The notes under the pieces are model-generated. The model made no database searches, had not been told where the DNA came from, and worked only from the letters and a program-made list of their open reading frames with translations. A stretch of DNA of 64,000 nucleotides, from positions 1 through 64,000 of the forward strand of contig NZ_JANQDU010000003.1 of the NCBI RefSeq assembly GCF_024723735.1, in the 5' to 3' direction. Of this stretch, positions 1-8,578 are shown in pieces (the first letter of the stretch is position 1; each line of letters starts with the position of its first letter). The position numbers and the translations under genes are program-made. The DNA is from Frigidibacter sp. ROC022 (GTDB lineage: Bacteria; Pseudomonadota; Alphaproteobacteria; Rhodobacterales; Rhodobacteraceae).

Positions 1-4
1 AGAT

Positions 5-670
5 CTACCCCTCAGGGCCGTGTGCGAGCCGATCAAGAAGTTTGCGGAGTGCTGAAGGATACGGCTGTTTCTTAAGGTTATGCAGCCCCTTCTTCAGTTC
101 AGGGCATAAGCCGAGCAGCACAGCGGGATGGTGTGCACGCTCGCTTTCCGGAAGATCTTGGTTGGCCAGTGCTTTCTTGGCAGCCTTGCGGTCAGATTTG
201 ACCCATTCCTGAACTCGACCGAGAAGCCTACCCTCAGCATCGTGTGACTTTTGCGCGCTGCAGTAGACGTCCCGTGCGTCATCGAGCGAGATGCCATACA
301 CGTGACTGATCGTTGCTACCTGTTTGACCGCGTACCTTCGCTCCCGTCCTTGCTCAAATGTCAGTTTTGGCCCGGGCGCGAACTTGAACTCGCCACGGAT
401 TACAGCGGCCAGTCGCAGACTAATTTCCTGGCCAAATAGTCGCCCTTGCTCGATCAGTCTCGCCAAGCCCTCGGGTCCTTCCAGGTTCGGATACTGTAGC
501 CAGGTTCGATCGATGGTTTGGAGATCACCCCATCGCTCTCGTTCAATCCGGACGGAGGAGCGCCATGGGTCTGTCGAATGGGGAAGCTCGCGGGCTATTA
601 GCTCTAGTTGTGAACTCTCAGTAGGTTGTTCATCCTTCGGAATCCTCGGCTGTGGTTTGTCGATTGCAGC
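5..670 (-). pseudogene. Hypothetical protein, apparently 5'-truncated
   Basis: The frame is open from position 670 down to the stop at 5-7. From 670 to 467 it encodes a plausible hydrophilic sequence but has no ATG, GTG or TTG; the first usable start is a TTG at 466, which would give 153 aa. The protein is basic and rich in Lys, Arg and Leu, with no signal peptide or membrane segment, and I do not recognise a family. An in-frame TAG at 671-673 lies in the loop of a perfect inverted repeat whose left arm is part of this coding frame, so the original 5' end was probably lost in a rearrangement. Base composition is less GC-rich than the rest of the window, which suggests acquired DNA. Confidence 0.45.
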
Positions 671-716
671 CTAACCCCGGATCGGATGAACAACCTACTG
701 AGAGTTCACAACTAGA
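603..716. repeat. Perfect 33-bp inverted repeat with 48-bp loop
   Basis: Positions 603-635 and 684-716 are exact reverse complements over 33 bp; pairing stops abruptly on both sides (602/717 and 636/683 do not pair). The left arm is part of the open frame of the truncated hypothetical gene, so the right arm looks like an inverted copy of coding sequence rather than a usual terminator. Confidence 0.9.
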
Positions 717-1088
717 TACAGACACCCGCCATCCCCGTACCGGCCGGCAGCTTCAATGCGATTGACCTTCGAAACCGTCAGTTTGCCGATCGGCATACAG
801 CTACCATGATTGCTACCAAGAATATCGATAGCACCACCGGAACACGCAGGAAAGAGTGTGCATCTATGCCCTAAAGAAACTTGTGCGCGCCGCGACTGTA
901 GGAACCTTCAGGAAACGCTGGAGTGCTTGATCTGCCAGACCTCGGCTCCACCAATTTCCCACCCAGATACGATTGATCGTCCGGGCAAGACCGCGCCTGT
1001 CGCGGTCTGTCCCGAAGTGGGGGCGGACGAGAATGCGCGGGGATTGCTCGCCGCGCAGTCTCTGGTTCCGGTGCTGCGGAGAGCGCTG
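717..1088. other. Gene-free stretch beside the inverted repeat
   Basis: No credible gene is visible. The left half is less GC-rich than the neighbours. The right half carries a terminator-like hairpin (989-1007) facing the autotransporter gene. The long plus-strand frame that covers the right part continues antisense through the autotransporter gene and is treated as a shadow. Confidence 0.5.
989..1007 (-). terminator. Hairpin downstream of the autotransporter-like gene
   Basis: Seven-bp arms (gaccgcg / cgcggtc) enclose a 5-nt loop about 80 bp beyond the stop of the minus-strand gene at 1089. Only a short T-rich tail follows, so termination is plausible but not strong. Confidence 0.4.
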
Positions 1089-3410
1089 TCAGAAGGTCAT
1101 CTCGAACCCGACGCGGAGCGTGTGGCGCTCGTAGTCGTCATCGAACAGCGCACCGCGATACTCGATGCCGATGTTCGCGTTCTCGCCGATCTGCGCCTTC
1201 ACCCCCGCGCCCAGGTCGAAATAGCCCGAGGAGGCGCCGTCGGCATAGGTGGTCCCGGTCAGCACCGAGCCGAAGCCGAAGGGCACCGCAAGGCTGCCGC
1301 TGTCCAGGATGGCATAGCCCGCGTGGCCGTAGAGCCGGACTCCGCCGGTCCGGGTCGGGATGTCGTAGCTGCCCTTGAGCGTCAGGCTGCCGTTCAGCAC
1401 GTCGCTGCTGAACTTGTCCATGGTCACGTTGTAGAGCCCGGCCCCGGTCTCCGTGAAGCCATCGGCGCTGATGTGGTGCAGCTCGCCGGCGAAGGCCGGC
1501 CCGATCGACAGGGCGCCGAACCGCATCATCCATTCCGCCGAGGCGGCGACGAAGAAGTCCGAGGCGGTGTTGCTGGCCAGTGCGGTCGCGCTGATCCCGG
1601 CCGCGTCGATGGTGCGGGTGCTGTCGATGTCGCCGGTCTGGTAGCCGACCACGCCGCGCAGGGTCAGCCCGTTGTCGAGCTTGCGCTGGCCGAAGAACGC
1701 GCCGCCGAAATTGCGCGCCGAGAGGCTGCCGCGGTTGTCGTCGATCGTCGCGTCGGCCTCGCTGTAGCTGATCGCGAAGCCGGCCTCGATATCCGAACCG
1801 AGATCGGCAATCACGCCGGCGGTGGTGTTGAAGCCGTCGAAGGAATAGCCGATCGAATTGGCCGAGGTGCCGACCGTCCCGGTGCTTCCCGACATCGACA
1901 GGAAACCCTCCAGCCCATCGGCCAGGGCCCAGCGGGCCGCGCCGTCGTCCGGAGCGCCGTCACCGTTCTTGGTTGACAGGCCTGGCTGCGCGGGTCCGCC
2001 GAAGGCGACGCCCTTGCCCAGCGAGGTGCCGAAATACACGTTGCCGATGGTCTGCGAGCCCATCTCGTATTCCAGGTTCCGCTGCGCGCCCAGGAAGCTG
2101 TAGCCGATCCGTTCCAGCGCCTGTTGCTGTTCGGCTTCGGTCGGCAGCGCCATGATGTCGCTGATCGTGGTGAGATAGCCCGCATCCGCCCCCAGATAGG
2201 GAATGTTCGCGGCGTCGAGCGTGGCGGCCACGCCGAACTGATAGTCGGTGCCGGCGGCCGCGACGATCGGGAACAGCAGCGGGGTGATCCGGACGGTGAA
2301 GCCGCCAAGCGCGATGTCGCCCACGTCCAGCGAGAAGTTCAGGTTCAGGTTCGAGATATCCTCGATGCCGGCGACCTCCATGGCGTCGCTCGCCTGGATC
2401 AGCGCCATGATCTGGTCGGGAACCGCGACTCCCTGGGTCCCGGTATGGCCCAGATCGCCGACCGCGACGCCCAGTTCATCGGCCAGCGCCTGCAGGAACT
2501 CGGCCTGTTCGTCGATGCCGGCCGTGTCGGGATCGTCGGCGACATTGCCGTATTGCCACTCGTCGGCGCCGCTGTTGTACCAGGCGATGACCTTGGCTTC
2601 GGTGTCGGGGTCGCCATCCTGGTCCCAGAACACGCCATCGGGCAGCCGGCTGCGGTCCAGCAGGCCGTCCCCGAAGAGCGCCAGATGGTCGGCGTTGAAG
2701 AACACGCCGGTATCAAGTCGGGTGAGGTCGGCATTGGCGATCACCTCGAACCCCGCCCGGTCGGTGCTGAAGAAGCCGACGACGCCTTCCTGGCCGCCGT
2801 CACCGAACAGCCCGCCGGGGAAGAAGAACCGTTGCAGCGGGTTCTGCTCCAGATCGCCGGTCGAGACGGTCGGCCATTCCCCCGACTTGGAGGTGGCCGC
2901 GACGAGGTTGTCGAAGGACACGCCGTCGGCGCCCCCGGCCGCGACCGGCGTGAAATCGGCGCCGGAGCCGGTGCCCAGGACAAAGCTGAACCCGGCCACC
3001 CGGGCGCCGCTGAAGTTGGTCAGCTTGCCGTAGTTGAAATACTCGGTGACGCCGCCCGACGCGGCGGTCAGGAACATCATGTCGAATCCTGCCGGCCCCT
3101 GAAGCCAGGACTTCCAGCGCTTGCCGGTGCCCGAGGGGGAATCGCAGGTGTTGTCGTTGTTGGCCATCAGGCAGTTCTCCACGCCGGATGGCGAGAACCC
3201 GTTGGCCGAGGTGAAGTCGTCGTTGTTCAGCGTCCCGGTGACCGGCTTCAGCCCCGGCGCCACCACGTTTTCGCTTTCATCGATGTAGATGATGCCGTCA
3301 CCGAAGGTGCCGTCGAAGCCCGTGATCTCGCCGCCGAACCCGGGGGAAGCCCCCAGAGTCGCTGACATGACCAGCGCGGTCGATGCATGCAGCATGCGTT
3401 TGGTCGTCAT
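1089..3410 (-). CDS. Autotransporter-like outer-membrane protein
   Basis: A 773-aa secreted protein. Residues 1-27 form a signal peptide: a basic start, a hydrophobic core and a small-residue cleavage region near GFGG. The N-terminal half resembles the 'choice-of-anchor F' type of exported domain, with an Asn/Asp/Gly-rich region and two Cys near residues 80-90; I recall this family only loosely. About residues 500-773 alternate polar and hydrophobic residues with many Gly and aromatics and end in ...GFEMTF with a terminal Phe, as expected for an outer-membrane beta-barrel (autotransporter domain). The passenger is acidic, with Asp-rich stretches that may bind Ca2+. It is monocistronic, with its own upstream region at 3411-3608. 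The function of the passenger is unknown. Confidence 0.75.
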   Translation of the reverse strand: MTTKRMLHASTALVMSATLGASPGFGGEITGFDGTFGDGIIYIDESENVVAPGLKPVTGTLNNDDFTSANGFSPSGVENCLMANNDNTCDSPSGTGKRWKSWLQGPAGFDMMFLTAASGGVTEYFNYGKLTNFSGARVAGFSFVLGTGSGADFTPVAAGGADGVSFDNLVAATSKSGEWPTVSTGDLEQNPLQRFFFPGGLFGDGGQEGVVGFFSTDRAGFEVIANADLTRLDTGVFFNADHLALFGDGLLDRSRLPDGVFWDQDGDPDTEAKVIAWYNSGADEWQYGNVADDPDTAGIDEQAEFLQALADELGVAVGDLGHTGTQGVAVPDQIMALIQASDAMEVAGIEDISNLNLNFSLDVGDIALGGFTVRITPLLFPIVAAAGTDYQFGVAATLDAANIPYLGADAGYLTTISDIMALPTEAEQQQALERIGYSFLGAQRNLEYEMGSQTIGNVYFGTSLGKGVAFGGPAQPGLSTKNGDGAPDDGAARWALADGLEGFLSMSGSTGTVGTSANSIGYSFDGFNTTAGVIADLGSDIEAGFAISYSEADATIDDNRGSLSARNFGGAFFGQRKLDNGLTLRGVVGYQTGDIDSTRTIDAAGISATALASNTASDFFVAASAEWMMRFGALSIGPAFAGELHHISADGFTETGAGLYNVTMDKFSSDVLNGSLTLKGSYDIPTRTGGVRLYGHAGYAILDSGSLAVPFGFGSVLTGTTYADGASSGYFDLGAGVKAQIGENANIGIEYRGALFDDDYERHTLRVGFEMTF

Positions 3411-3493
3411 ATCCGTCGTTCCCCTGGTTCAATTCGTTCGGACAACTCTGGGCGATGGCCGGGGGGCGGATTATGCGCCAGATCAAATTCATG

Positions 3494-3509
3494 AAAACAA
3501 ATATGTTTT
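3494..3509. promoter_or_regulatory. AT-rich dyad upstream of the autotransporter-like gene
   Basis: A perfect inverted repeat, AAAACA-AATA-TGTTTT, lies 84-99 bp upstream of the ATG at 3410, in a pocket of AT-rich sequence that contrasts with the GC-rich surroundings. It could be a regulator-binding site or part of a promoter; no regulator gene is adjacent. Confidence 0.4.
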
Positions 3510-3608
3510 GCGGATCACGAAACAGCCGATTGCGGGTCCGATGCATCGCTCCGGGCCGGCGGGTCGTGACCCGGTCCGGTGCCTTGAAGACAGCTGGGCG
3601 GCGAGATG

Positions 3609-4682
3609 TCAGGCGATCACATTCGCCGCCTGCACCCGGCTGGCCGGGGCCCGCACCGGGGTCTCGATCCGGGCGCCGGTGGTCTGGTCGAAGCACAGCG
3701 CCTTGCCCGGATCGTGGGTGATCCAGACCGGCCCGGCCCCCGGCGGCAGCGCGCTGCGCGGCGCGGCCACGACCAGGCGGCCGGCATCGGTATCGCAATG
3801 CAGGACCAGCACCGCGCCGGTCATTTCCGACAGCGTCACCCGCCCGGCAATGGCGGGCCCGGCGGGGCGGCTGGCATGGACCGTCAGGGTTTCGGGTCTC
3901 AACCCGACGACGCAGCCCGAAGGGCCCTGCCAGCCCGGCAGGTCCATCGCCGGCAGCAGGTTGATCGGCGGCTGGCCCAGAAAGGCCGCCACAGCCTGGG
4001 TGGCCGGGCGGTCATAGATCGCCTCGGGCGTGTCGAATTGCAGCAGATGCCCGTCCATCATCACCGCGATCCGGTCGGCCAGGGTCAGCGCCTCGGTCTG
4101 GTCATGGGTGACGAAGATGATGGTGGCGCCGAGCTGTCGATGCAGGTCCTTGATCTCGGTGCGCATCTCGACCCGCAGCGCGTTGTCGAGGTTCGACAGG
4201 GGTTCGTCCATCAGGAAGGTCGAGCTGTCGCGGGCCATGGCGCGGCCCATCGCCACCCGCTGCCGCTGGCCGCCGGAGAGCGCGCCGGGCTTGCGGTCGA
4301 GATAGGGGCCGAGCTGCAGGGTCTGCGCCACGGCCTCGGCCCGGGCGATCCGTTCGCGCTTCGGCACCCGGCGCAGTTCCAGCCCGAAGCCGATGTTGTC
4401 GCGCACCGACATGTGCGGATAGAGCGCGTAGTTCTGGAAGATCATCGCGATGTCGCGGTCCTGCGGGGCCAGCTCGTTGGCGCGCCGGCCGGCGATGATG
4501 ATCTCTCCCTGTTCGCAGGATTCCAGCCCCGCGATCAGCCGCAGCAGGGTCGATTTTCCGCAGCCGGAAGGGCCGACGATGACGATGAACTCGCCGTCGC
4601 GGATGTCCATCGAGACGTCGTGGAGCACCTGCGGCCCGCCGGGATAGGTCTTGCGGATGCGGTCGAGGGTGATCGCGCTCAT
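3609..4682 (-). CDS. ugpC: Glycerol-3-phosphate ABC importer, ATPase subunit
   Basis: A 357-aa MalK/UgpC-type ATPase. Walker A GPSGCGKST is near residue 40, the signature LSGGQRQRV near 136, Walker B (FLMDEPLSNLD) near 157, and the switch His (FVTHDQTEA) near 191. These are followed by the C-terminal TOBE/OB regulatory region of about 120 aa that is typical of the family. It would energise uptake of sn-glycerol-3-phosphate or glycerophosphodiesters by the UgpAE permease. The start overlaps the stop of the phosphodiesterase gene by 4 bp (ATGA). It is the last gene of the minus-strand ugp operon. Specificity is inferred from the neighbouring GDPD gene and the UgpB-like binding protein. Confidence 0.88.
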   Translation of the reverse strand: MSAITLDRIRKTYPGGPQVLHDVSMDIRDGEFIVIVGPSGCGKSTLLRLIAGLESCEQGEIIIAGRRANELAPQDRDIAMIFQNYALYPHMSVRDNIGFGLELRRVPKRERIARAEAVAQTLQLGPYLDRKPGALSGGQRQRVAMGRAMARDSSTFLMDEPLSNLDNALRVEMRTEIKDLHRQLGATIIFVTHDQTEALTLADRIAVMMDGHLLQFDTPEAIYDRPATQAVAAFLGQPPINLLPAMDLPGWQGPSGCVVGLRPETLTVHASRPAGPAIAGRVTLSEMTGAVLVLHCDTDAGRLVVAAPRSALPPGAGPVWITHDPGKALCFDQTTGARIETPVRAPASRVQAANVIA

Positions 4683-5425
4683 GCCCCGGCCCCCCGATGG
4701 GCGCGGCGCAGGGCGATGGCCAGGCTGGGGCGGTCGGTGGTGAAGACCTTGACCCCGAGATCGAGCGCCTTGCCGATCCGAGCCGCGTCATGCGCCGCCC
4801 AGACCCCGAATTCCAGGCCCGCCGCCTGTGCCCCGGCCATCAGCGCCGCGTCGGCGGTATCGACATGCAGGCCGATCTCGGCCAGGTCCCGGCGCCGGGC
4901 AAGATCGAACAGCGCCGCGGGCCCAAGCTGGCGCAGGACCGGCGGGCTGACCAGCCAGAGCCTCGGCCGCGTCGTCTCGCTTCCCAGTTCGGTCAGCGTG
5001 TCGAGCAGGAAGGACGAGAAGACGGTGCGCTCCAGCATCCCTTCGCGCTTCAGCGTCGCGACCACTTCGGGCACGAAATCGCGATAGGCGAGGCCGTCGG
5101 CCCCGGGCTTGATCTCGCAGCGGAAGCCGACCCGGCCGGGCCGGAAGATCGCGCAGAGCTCGGCCAGCGAGATCGGGTGCCCGCCGGCGCCATAGTTTAT
5201 GGTCGCAGCGCGGACCTCGGCCTCGGTCAGTTCGGCGATGGCGCCGCTGCGGTCGGTAGTGCGGTCCAGGGTCGGATCATGATGCACCATGATGGCGCCG
5301 TCTCGGGTCGGGTGCAGGTCGAATTCGACCTCTTCCAGCGCCATGGCGGCGGTGGCTGCAAATCCCTGCGGGGTCGAATCCCCGAACTCCAGGGTGCCGC
5401 CGCGATGCGATGCGATGCGGGTCAT
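4679..5425 (-). CDS. ugpQ: Glycerophosphodiester phosphodiesterase
   Basis: A 248-aa GDPD-family TIM-barrel enzyme that hydrolyses glycerophosphodiesters to sn-glycerol-3-phosphate plus an alcohol. Visible motifs are the N-terminal HRG (H8-R9-G10), the metal-binding E-x-D pattern followed by HxxRDG (EFDLHPTRDG), the HHDP catalytic histidine region, and a later E-x-K (CEIKPG). No signal peptide is seen, so it acts in the cytoplasm on imported diesters. It sits between ugpE and ugpC, with a 10-bp gap upstream and a 4-bp overlap downstream. Its place inside the transporter operon is the main support for a ugp identity. Confidence 0.88.
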   Translation of the reverse strand: MTRIASHRGGTLEFGDSTPQGFAATAAMALEEVEFDLHPTRDGAIMVHHDPTLDRTTDRSGAIAELTEAEVRAATINYGAGGHPISLAELCAIFRPGRVGFRCEIKPGADGLAYRDFVPEVVATLKREGMLERTVFSSFLLDTLTELGSETTRPRLWLVSPPVLRQLGPAALFDLARRRDLAEIGLHVDTADAALMAGAQAAGLEFGVWAAHDAARIGKALDLGVKVFTTDRPSLAIALRRAHRGAGA

Positions 5426-5435
5426 GTCTTGGTCC

Positions 5436-6245
5436 TCACTTCAATGCGCCCATGGTGATGCCGCGCACCAGGTGCCGTTCGATCAGCAGGAAGCCGGCCA
5501 GGACCGGCAGGATGGTGATGGTCGAGGCGGCCATGACCAGGGGCCAGTCCACCGCGCCTTCACCGGGGTTGAGCTTGTAGAGCCGGGCCAGCCCGATCTG
5601 CAGCGTGTAGAGATCCTCCCTGCCCACCGCGACCAGCGGCCAGATGTAGTTGTTCCACTCGCCGATGAAGATGAAGAGCCCCATCGACAGAATCGCCGGC
5701 CGGGCAATCGGCACGATCACCCGCCACAGCACCTGGATCGGGCGGGCGCCGTCCATGTAGGCGGCCTCGTCCAGCGCCCTGGGGATGCCCTTGATGTACT
5801 GCCGCAGGAAGAAGGCCGCGAAGCCGTTCGAGATCGCCGGCAGCACCAGCCCGGCATAGCTGTCCAGCAGCCCGACCCTGGCCAGCGACAGGTAGTTCGG
5901 GATCAGGGTGATGTGGCTGGGGATCATCAGCGTCGCCACGGTCGCGGCGAACATCAGGTTGCCGCCGGGAAAGTCGAACCGGGCAAAGGCGTAGGCCGCC
6001 ATCGTCGCCAGGCTCAGCCCGATCAGCGTGACCAGGCCCGAGACGATCACGCTGTTCAGCAGGTAGCGGGCGAAGTCGTACTGGCCGATGGCGCGGATGA
6101 AATTGTCCAGGGTCGGGTCGAAACCGCCCTGGTAATAGCTCTGCGCGGTCTGGAACGAGACCGCGATGGAATAGAGCGCCGGCGACAGGAACAGCAGGCC
6201 GCCCAGCAGGGCGAGGGCGGCCAGCCAGCGGTTTTCACGAGCCAT
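5436..6245 (-). CDS. ugpE: Glycerol-3-phosphate ABC importer, permease subunit
   Basis: A 269-aa MalG/UgpE-type inner-membrane permease with about six hydrophobic segments. The EAA loop that contacts the ATPase reads PRALDEAAYMDGARPIQVLW near residues 160-180. The ATG overlaps the end of ugpA by 11 bp, so the two subunits are translationally coupled. It forms the transport channel with UgpA and is driven by UgpC. Confidence 0.87.
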   Translation of the reverse strand: MARENRWLAALALLGGLLFLSPALYSIAVSFQTAQSYYQGGFDPTLDNFIRAIGQYDFARYLLNSVIVSGLVTLIGLSLATMAAYAFARFDFPGGNLMFAATVATLMIPSHITLIPNYLSLARVGLLDSYAGLVLPAISNGFAAFFLRQYIKGIPRALDEAAYMDGARPIQVLWRVIVPIARPAILSMGLFIFIGEWNNYIWPLVAVGREDLYTLQIGLARLYKLNPGEGAVDWPLVMAASTITILPVLAGFLLIERHLVRGITMGALK

Positions 6246-7170
6246 AGTGGATATTCCGTCCCAGGAAACGCGACTTGATCAGCGCCAGGGCGATCAGCAG
6301 CACGAAGAGCAGCACCGCCAGCGCCGACCCGGTGCCGATGTCGAACAGGGTGAAGCCGACCCGGAACAGCATGTTGACCAGCATGTCGGTGGCGCCGGCC
6401 GGTCCGCCATGGGTCATCACGTCGACGATGGTGAAGACCTGAAAGGCGTCGATGACCGAGATCACCAGCAGGAAATAGGTCGTCGGCATGACCAGCGGCA
6501 GGGTGACCCGGCGAAAGACATGCCGGCGCCGGCCTCCGTCGATCGCGGCGGCGTCATAGAGTTCCTGCGGGATCGCCTGCAGCCCGGCGATATAGATGAT
6601 GATGTCGTAGCCGAGCTGTTTCCAGGTATTGACCAGGATCAGCACGAAGAGCGCCAGCTGCGGGTCCTGCAGCCACATGACCTTCGGCGCGCCCAGCAGT
6701 TGCAGCCCGGCGTTCATGAGCCCGTAATCGGTCGAGAAAATCCACGAGAAGACCACCGCGATGGCGACGGTCGAGGTCACCGAGGGCAGGAACAGGGCGC
6801 CGCGCAGGAAGCGCGAGGGCAGGGTCTCGCGCACCAGGTAGCTGGCGATGCCGAGCGCCAGCAGCAGCCGCAGCGGAACCGAGATCAGCGCAAAGACCGT
6901 GGTGACCTTCAGCGCGTTCCAGAACTCGTGCGAGGACAGCAGCAGCCGGTAGTTGTCCAGCCCGACGAAGGGCTTGTCGGGCGACAGGAAGTCCCACTCC
7001 CGGAAGCTCAGGTTCAGGCTGGCGGCGATCGGGATATAGGTGAAGGCGGCGATGAAGCCCATCAGCGGCAACACCATCAGATAGGGTGTCGCCCGGCGGC
7101 GCAGCCCGGCCCGGAACAGGCTGTGGCGGCCCCCGGAAGGGACCGCCGACGGATCGGTGAGGGTGCTCAA
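6235..7170 (-). CDS. ugpA: Glycerol-3-phosphate ABC importer, permease subunit
   Basis: A 311-aa MalF/UgpA-type permease with about six transmembrane segments and an EAA motif (QELYDAAAIDGGRRRHVF). I place the start at the TTG at 7168-7170, which overlaps the ugpB stop (TTGA) and has an AGGAAGAAG ribosome-binding site about 12 nt upstream. A longer frame starting at 7260 would overlap ugpB by 90 bp with out-of-frame composition and is less likely. It pairs with UgpE. Confidence 0.85.
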   Translation of the reverse strand: MSTLTDPSAVPSGGRHSLFRAGLRRRATPYLMVLPLMGFIAAFTYIPIAASLNLSFREWDFLSPDKPFVGLDNYRLLLSSHEFWNALKVTTVFALISVPLRLLLALGIASYLVRETLPSRFLRGALFLPSVTSTVAIAVVFSWIFSTDYGLMNAGLQLLGAPKVMWLQDPQLALFVLILVNTWKQLGYDIIIYIAGLQAIPQELYDAAAIDGGRRRHVFRRVTLPLVMPTTYFLLVISVIDAFQVFTIVDVMTHGGPAGATDMLVNMLFRVGFTLFDIGTGSALAVLLFVLLIALALIKSRFLGRNIHYGS

Positions 7171-8423
7171 TTTGTGCGCGCTTCTTCCTGGCGGGTCCGC
7201 TCGGCGAACGCGTCGAGGGTGTCCTGCACGCCGCGCTGGCCAAGCGCCATGGCCTGCCACATTTCGTATTCGGTGGCGCGCATCCAGGTGACGACCGGCG
7301 GGCGGGGCCGGCCCTTGGCGAAGGGCAACTGGTCGATGGCGACCCGGATGCCCGGCTTGGTCTTCAGCGCCTCGGCGGCCAGCGGTTGCTCGGCGGTGTG
7401 CTTGTTGATCGGCATGTAGCCGGTCACCGAGAACCAGAGCGCGTTCGATTCCGGCGAGGCGGCGTAGCTGATGAACTTGTAGGCGGCGTCCTGCACCTCT
7501 TTCTCGGAGGTCGAGAGGATGCCGATCCCGGCGCCCCCGATCGGCACCCGGCAGACCTTGTTGCAGGGCATCGGCCGCACCACGACATCGTCGCCCAGGG
7601 CCGAGATCGCCCCGCCGTAGTTGCCGGTGGAGTTCATCATCAGCCCGACCTTGCCGGCATAGAAGGCGTCGCGGCCGTTCTTCTCTTCGGTGACGCCGTC
7701 GGGCGAGGCGACCTTGGCCTCATGCACCAGCGAGGCCATCCAGTCGTAGGCTTCGACGGTGTTCGGCGCGTCGATCAGGATCTCCCCGGTGACCGAGTCG
7801 ATCAGGTCGCTGTCGTTCGACATGATCAGGCCCCAGCGGGCGAACTGGCCCGGCGCGGCGATGCCCGTGATGCCCTGGTCGCCCAGCTTTTCGGTGATGG
7901 TCTTGGCGACGTTCAGCAGGTCGTCATAGGTCTTGAGCGGCGGTTCCTCGTCATAGCCGGCCTGCTCGAGGATCGCCTTATTGTAGTAGAGGACCGGGGT
8001 CGAGGAGTTGAACGGCACGATGTAGTTCTTGCCGTCATAGACCCCCACTTCACGGGCGAAATCGAAGAGATCGTCCTTCAGCGGATCGGCATCGAGATAG
8101 GGCGTCAGGTCCAGCAGCACGCCACGGTCCGCGAACAGGCCATAGCGGGTCACCTCCATGATCACCGCGTCCGGCGCCCGCCGGGCCGGGATCGCCGCCT
8201 GCAGCTTGGAGACGATGTCGTTGTAGTTGCCGACGTATTGGGCATCGATGTCGATCCCCGGATTGGCGGCTTCGAATTTCTCCACGATCTCGTTCAGCGC
8301 ATCGCCCGATGCGCCGCTGAAGCTGTGCCAGAACTCGACCGTGACATCGGCCATTGCCGGTGCCGCGATCGAGCCGAGCGCAAGCGCCCCGGCCGCAATG
8401 ACGGTTCTGTTCGAGTTTCTCAT
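7167..8423 (-). CDS. ugpB: Glycerol-3-phosphate periplasmic binding protein
   Basis: A 418-aa family-1 extracellular solute-binding protein with a Sec signal peptide (residues 1-25, cleavage after AMA), followed by the UgpB-like opening VEFWHSFSG near residue 30. It delivers glycerol-3-phosphate or glycerophosphodiesters to UgpAE. The ATG at 8421-8423 is preferred over an in-frame TTG five codons upstream because it gives the normal short basic n-region. First gene of the operon; the upstream region holds a Pho-box-like triple repeat. Confidence 0.85.
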   Translation of the reverse strand: MRNSNRTVIAAGALALGSIAAPAMADVTVEFWHSFSGASGDALNEIVEKFEAANPGIDIDAQYVGNYNDIVSKLQAAIPARRAPDAVIMEVTRYGLFADRGVLLDLTPYLDADPLKDDLFDFAREVGVYDGKNYIVPFNSSTPVLYYNKAILEQAGYDEEPPLKTYDDLLNVAKTITEKLGDQGITGIAAPGQFARWGLIMSNDSDLIDSVTGEILIDAPNTVEAYDWMASLVHEAKVASPDGVTEEKNGRDAFYAGKVGLMMNSTGNYGGAISALGDDVVVRPMPCNKVCRVPIGGAGIGILSTSEKEVQDAAYKFISYAASPESNALWFSVTGYMPINKHTAEQPLAAEALKTKPGIRVAIDQLPFAKGRPRPPVVTWMRATEYEMWQAMALGQRGVQDTLDAFAERTRQEEARTN

Positions 8424-8506
8424 ATCCTCGGCCCCCAAATGATGGATTGACGCAGCGCGGGAGGCGCTGTCGCCGCGAGTCTTTGGGGCGTGGATTTGGA
8501 GGTTGG

Positions 8507-8535
8507 GTGAAGCTTTCTTGAAGCTTTCGTGAAAA
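8507..8535 (-). promoter_or_regulatory. Putative Pho box upstream of ugpB
   Basis: Read on the minus strand, three 7-mers, TTTTCAC, GCTTCAA and GCTTCAC, repeat with an exact 11-bp period. This matches the architecture of PhoB half-sites (direct 7-bp repeats ending in TCA-pyrimidine or -purine, with 4-bp spacers). The site lies 84-112 bp upstream of the ugpB ATG. ugp operons are known PhoB targets in enterobacteria and rhizobia. Confidence 0.55.
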
Positions 8536-8551
8536 CCGGCGGGTCCGCCGG
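8532..8551 (-). terminator. Rho-independent terminator of the RND operon
   Basis: On the minus strand a perfect 7-bp stem (CCGGCGG / CCGCCGG) with a 2-nt loop is followed by TTTTC, 28 bp past the stop of the RND gene. Its T-tract overlaps the distal Pho-box half-site of ugp, so termination and ugp activation share the same bases. Confidence 0.7.
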
Positions 8552-8578
8552 CCCCGGCGGGGCCGGGGCCGGATGCGC

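Noticed and set aside
801-880. A 22-codon frame beginning at about 806 as a small gene
   Set aside because: No convincing ribosome-binding site, no conserved feature and not linked to any neighbour.
7171-7260. Longer UgpA starting at 7260
   Set aside because: The extra 30 residues overlap ugpB, are Arg/Pro/Gly-rich and have no ribosome-binding site; the TTG at 7170 has AGGAAGAAG upstream.
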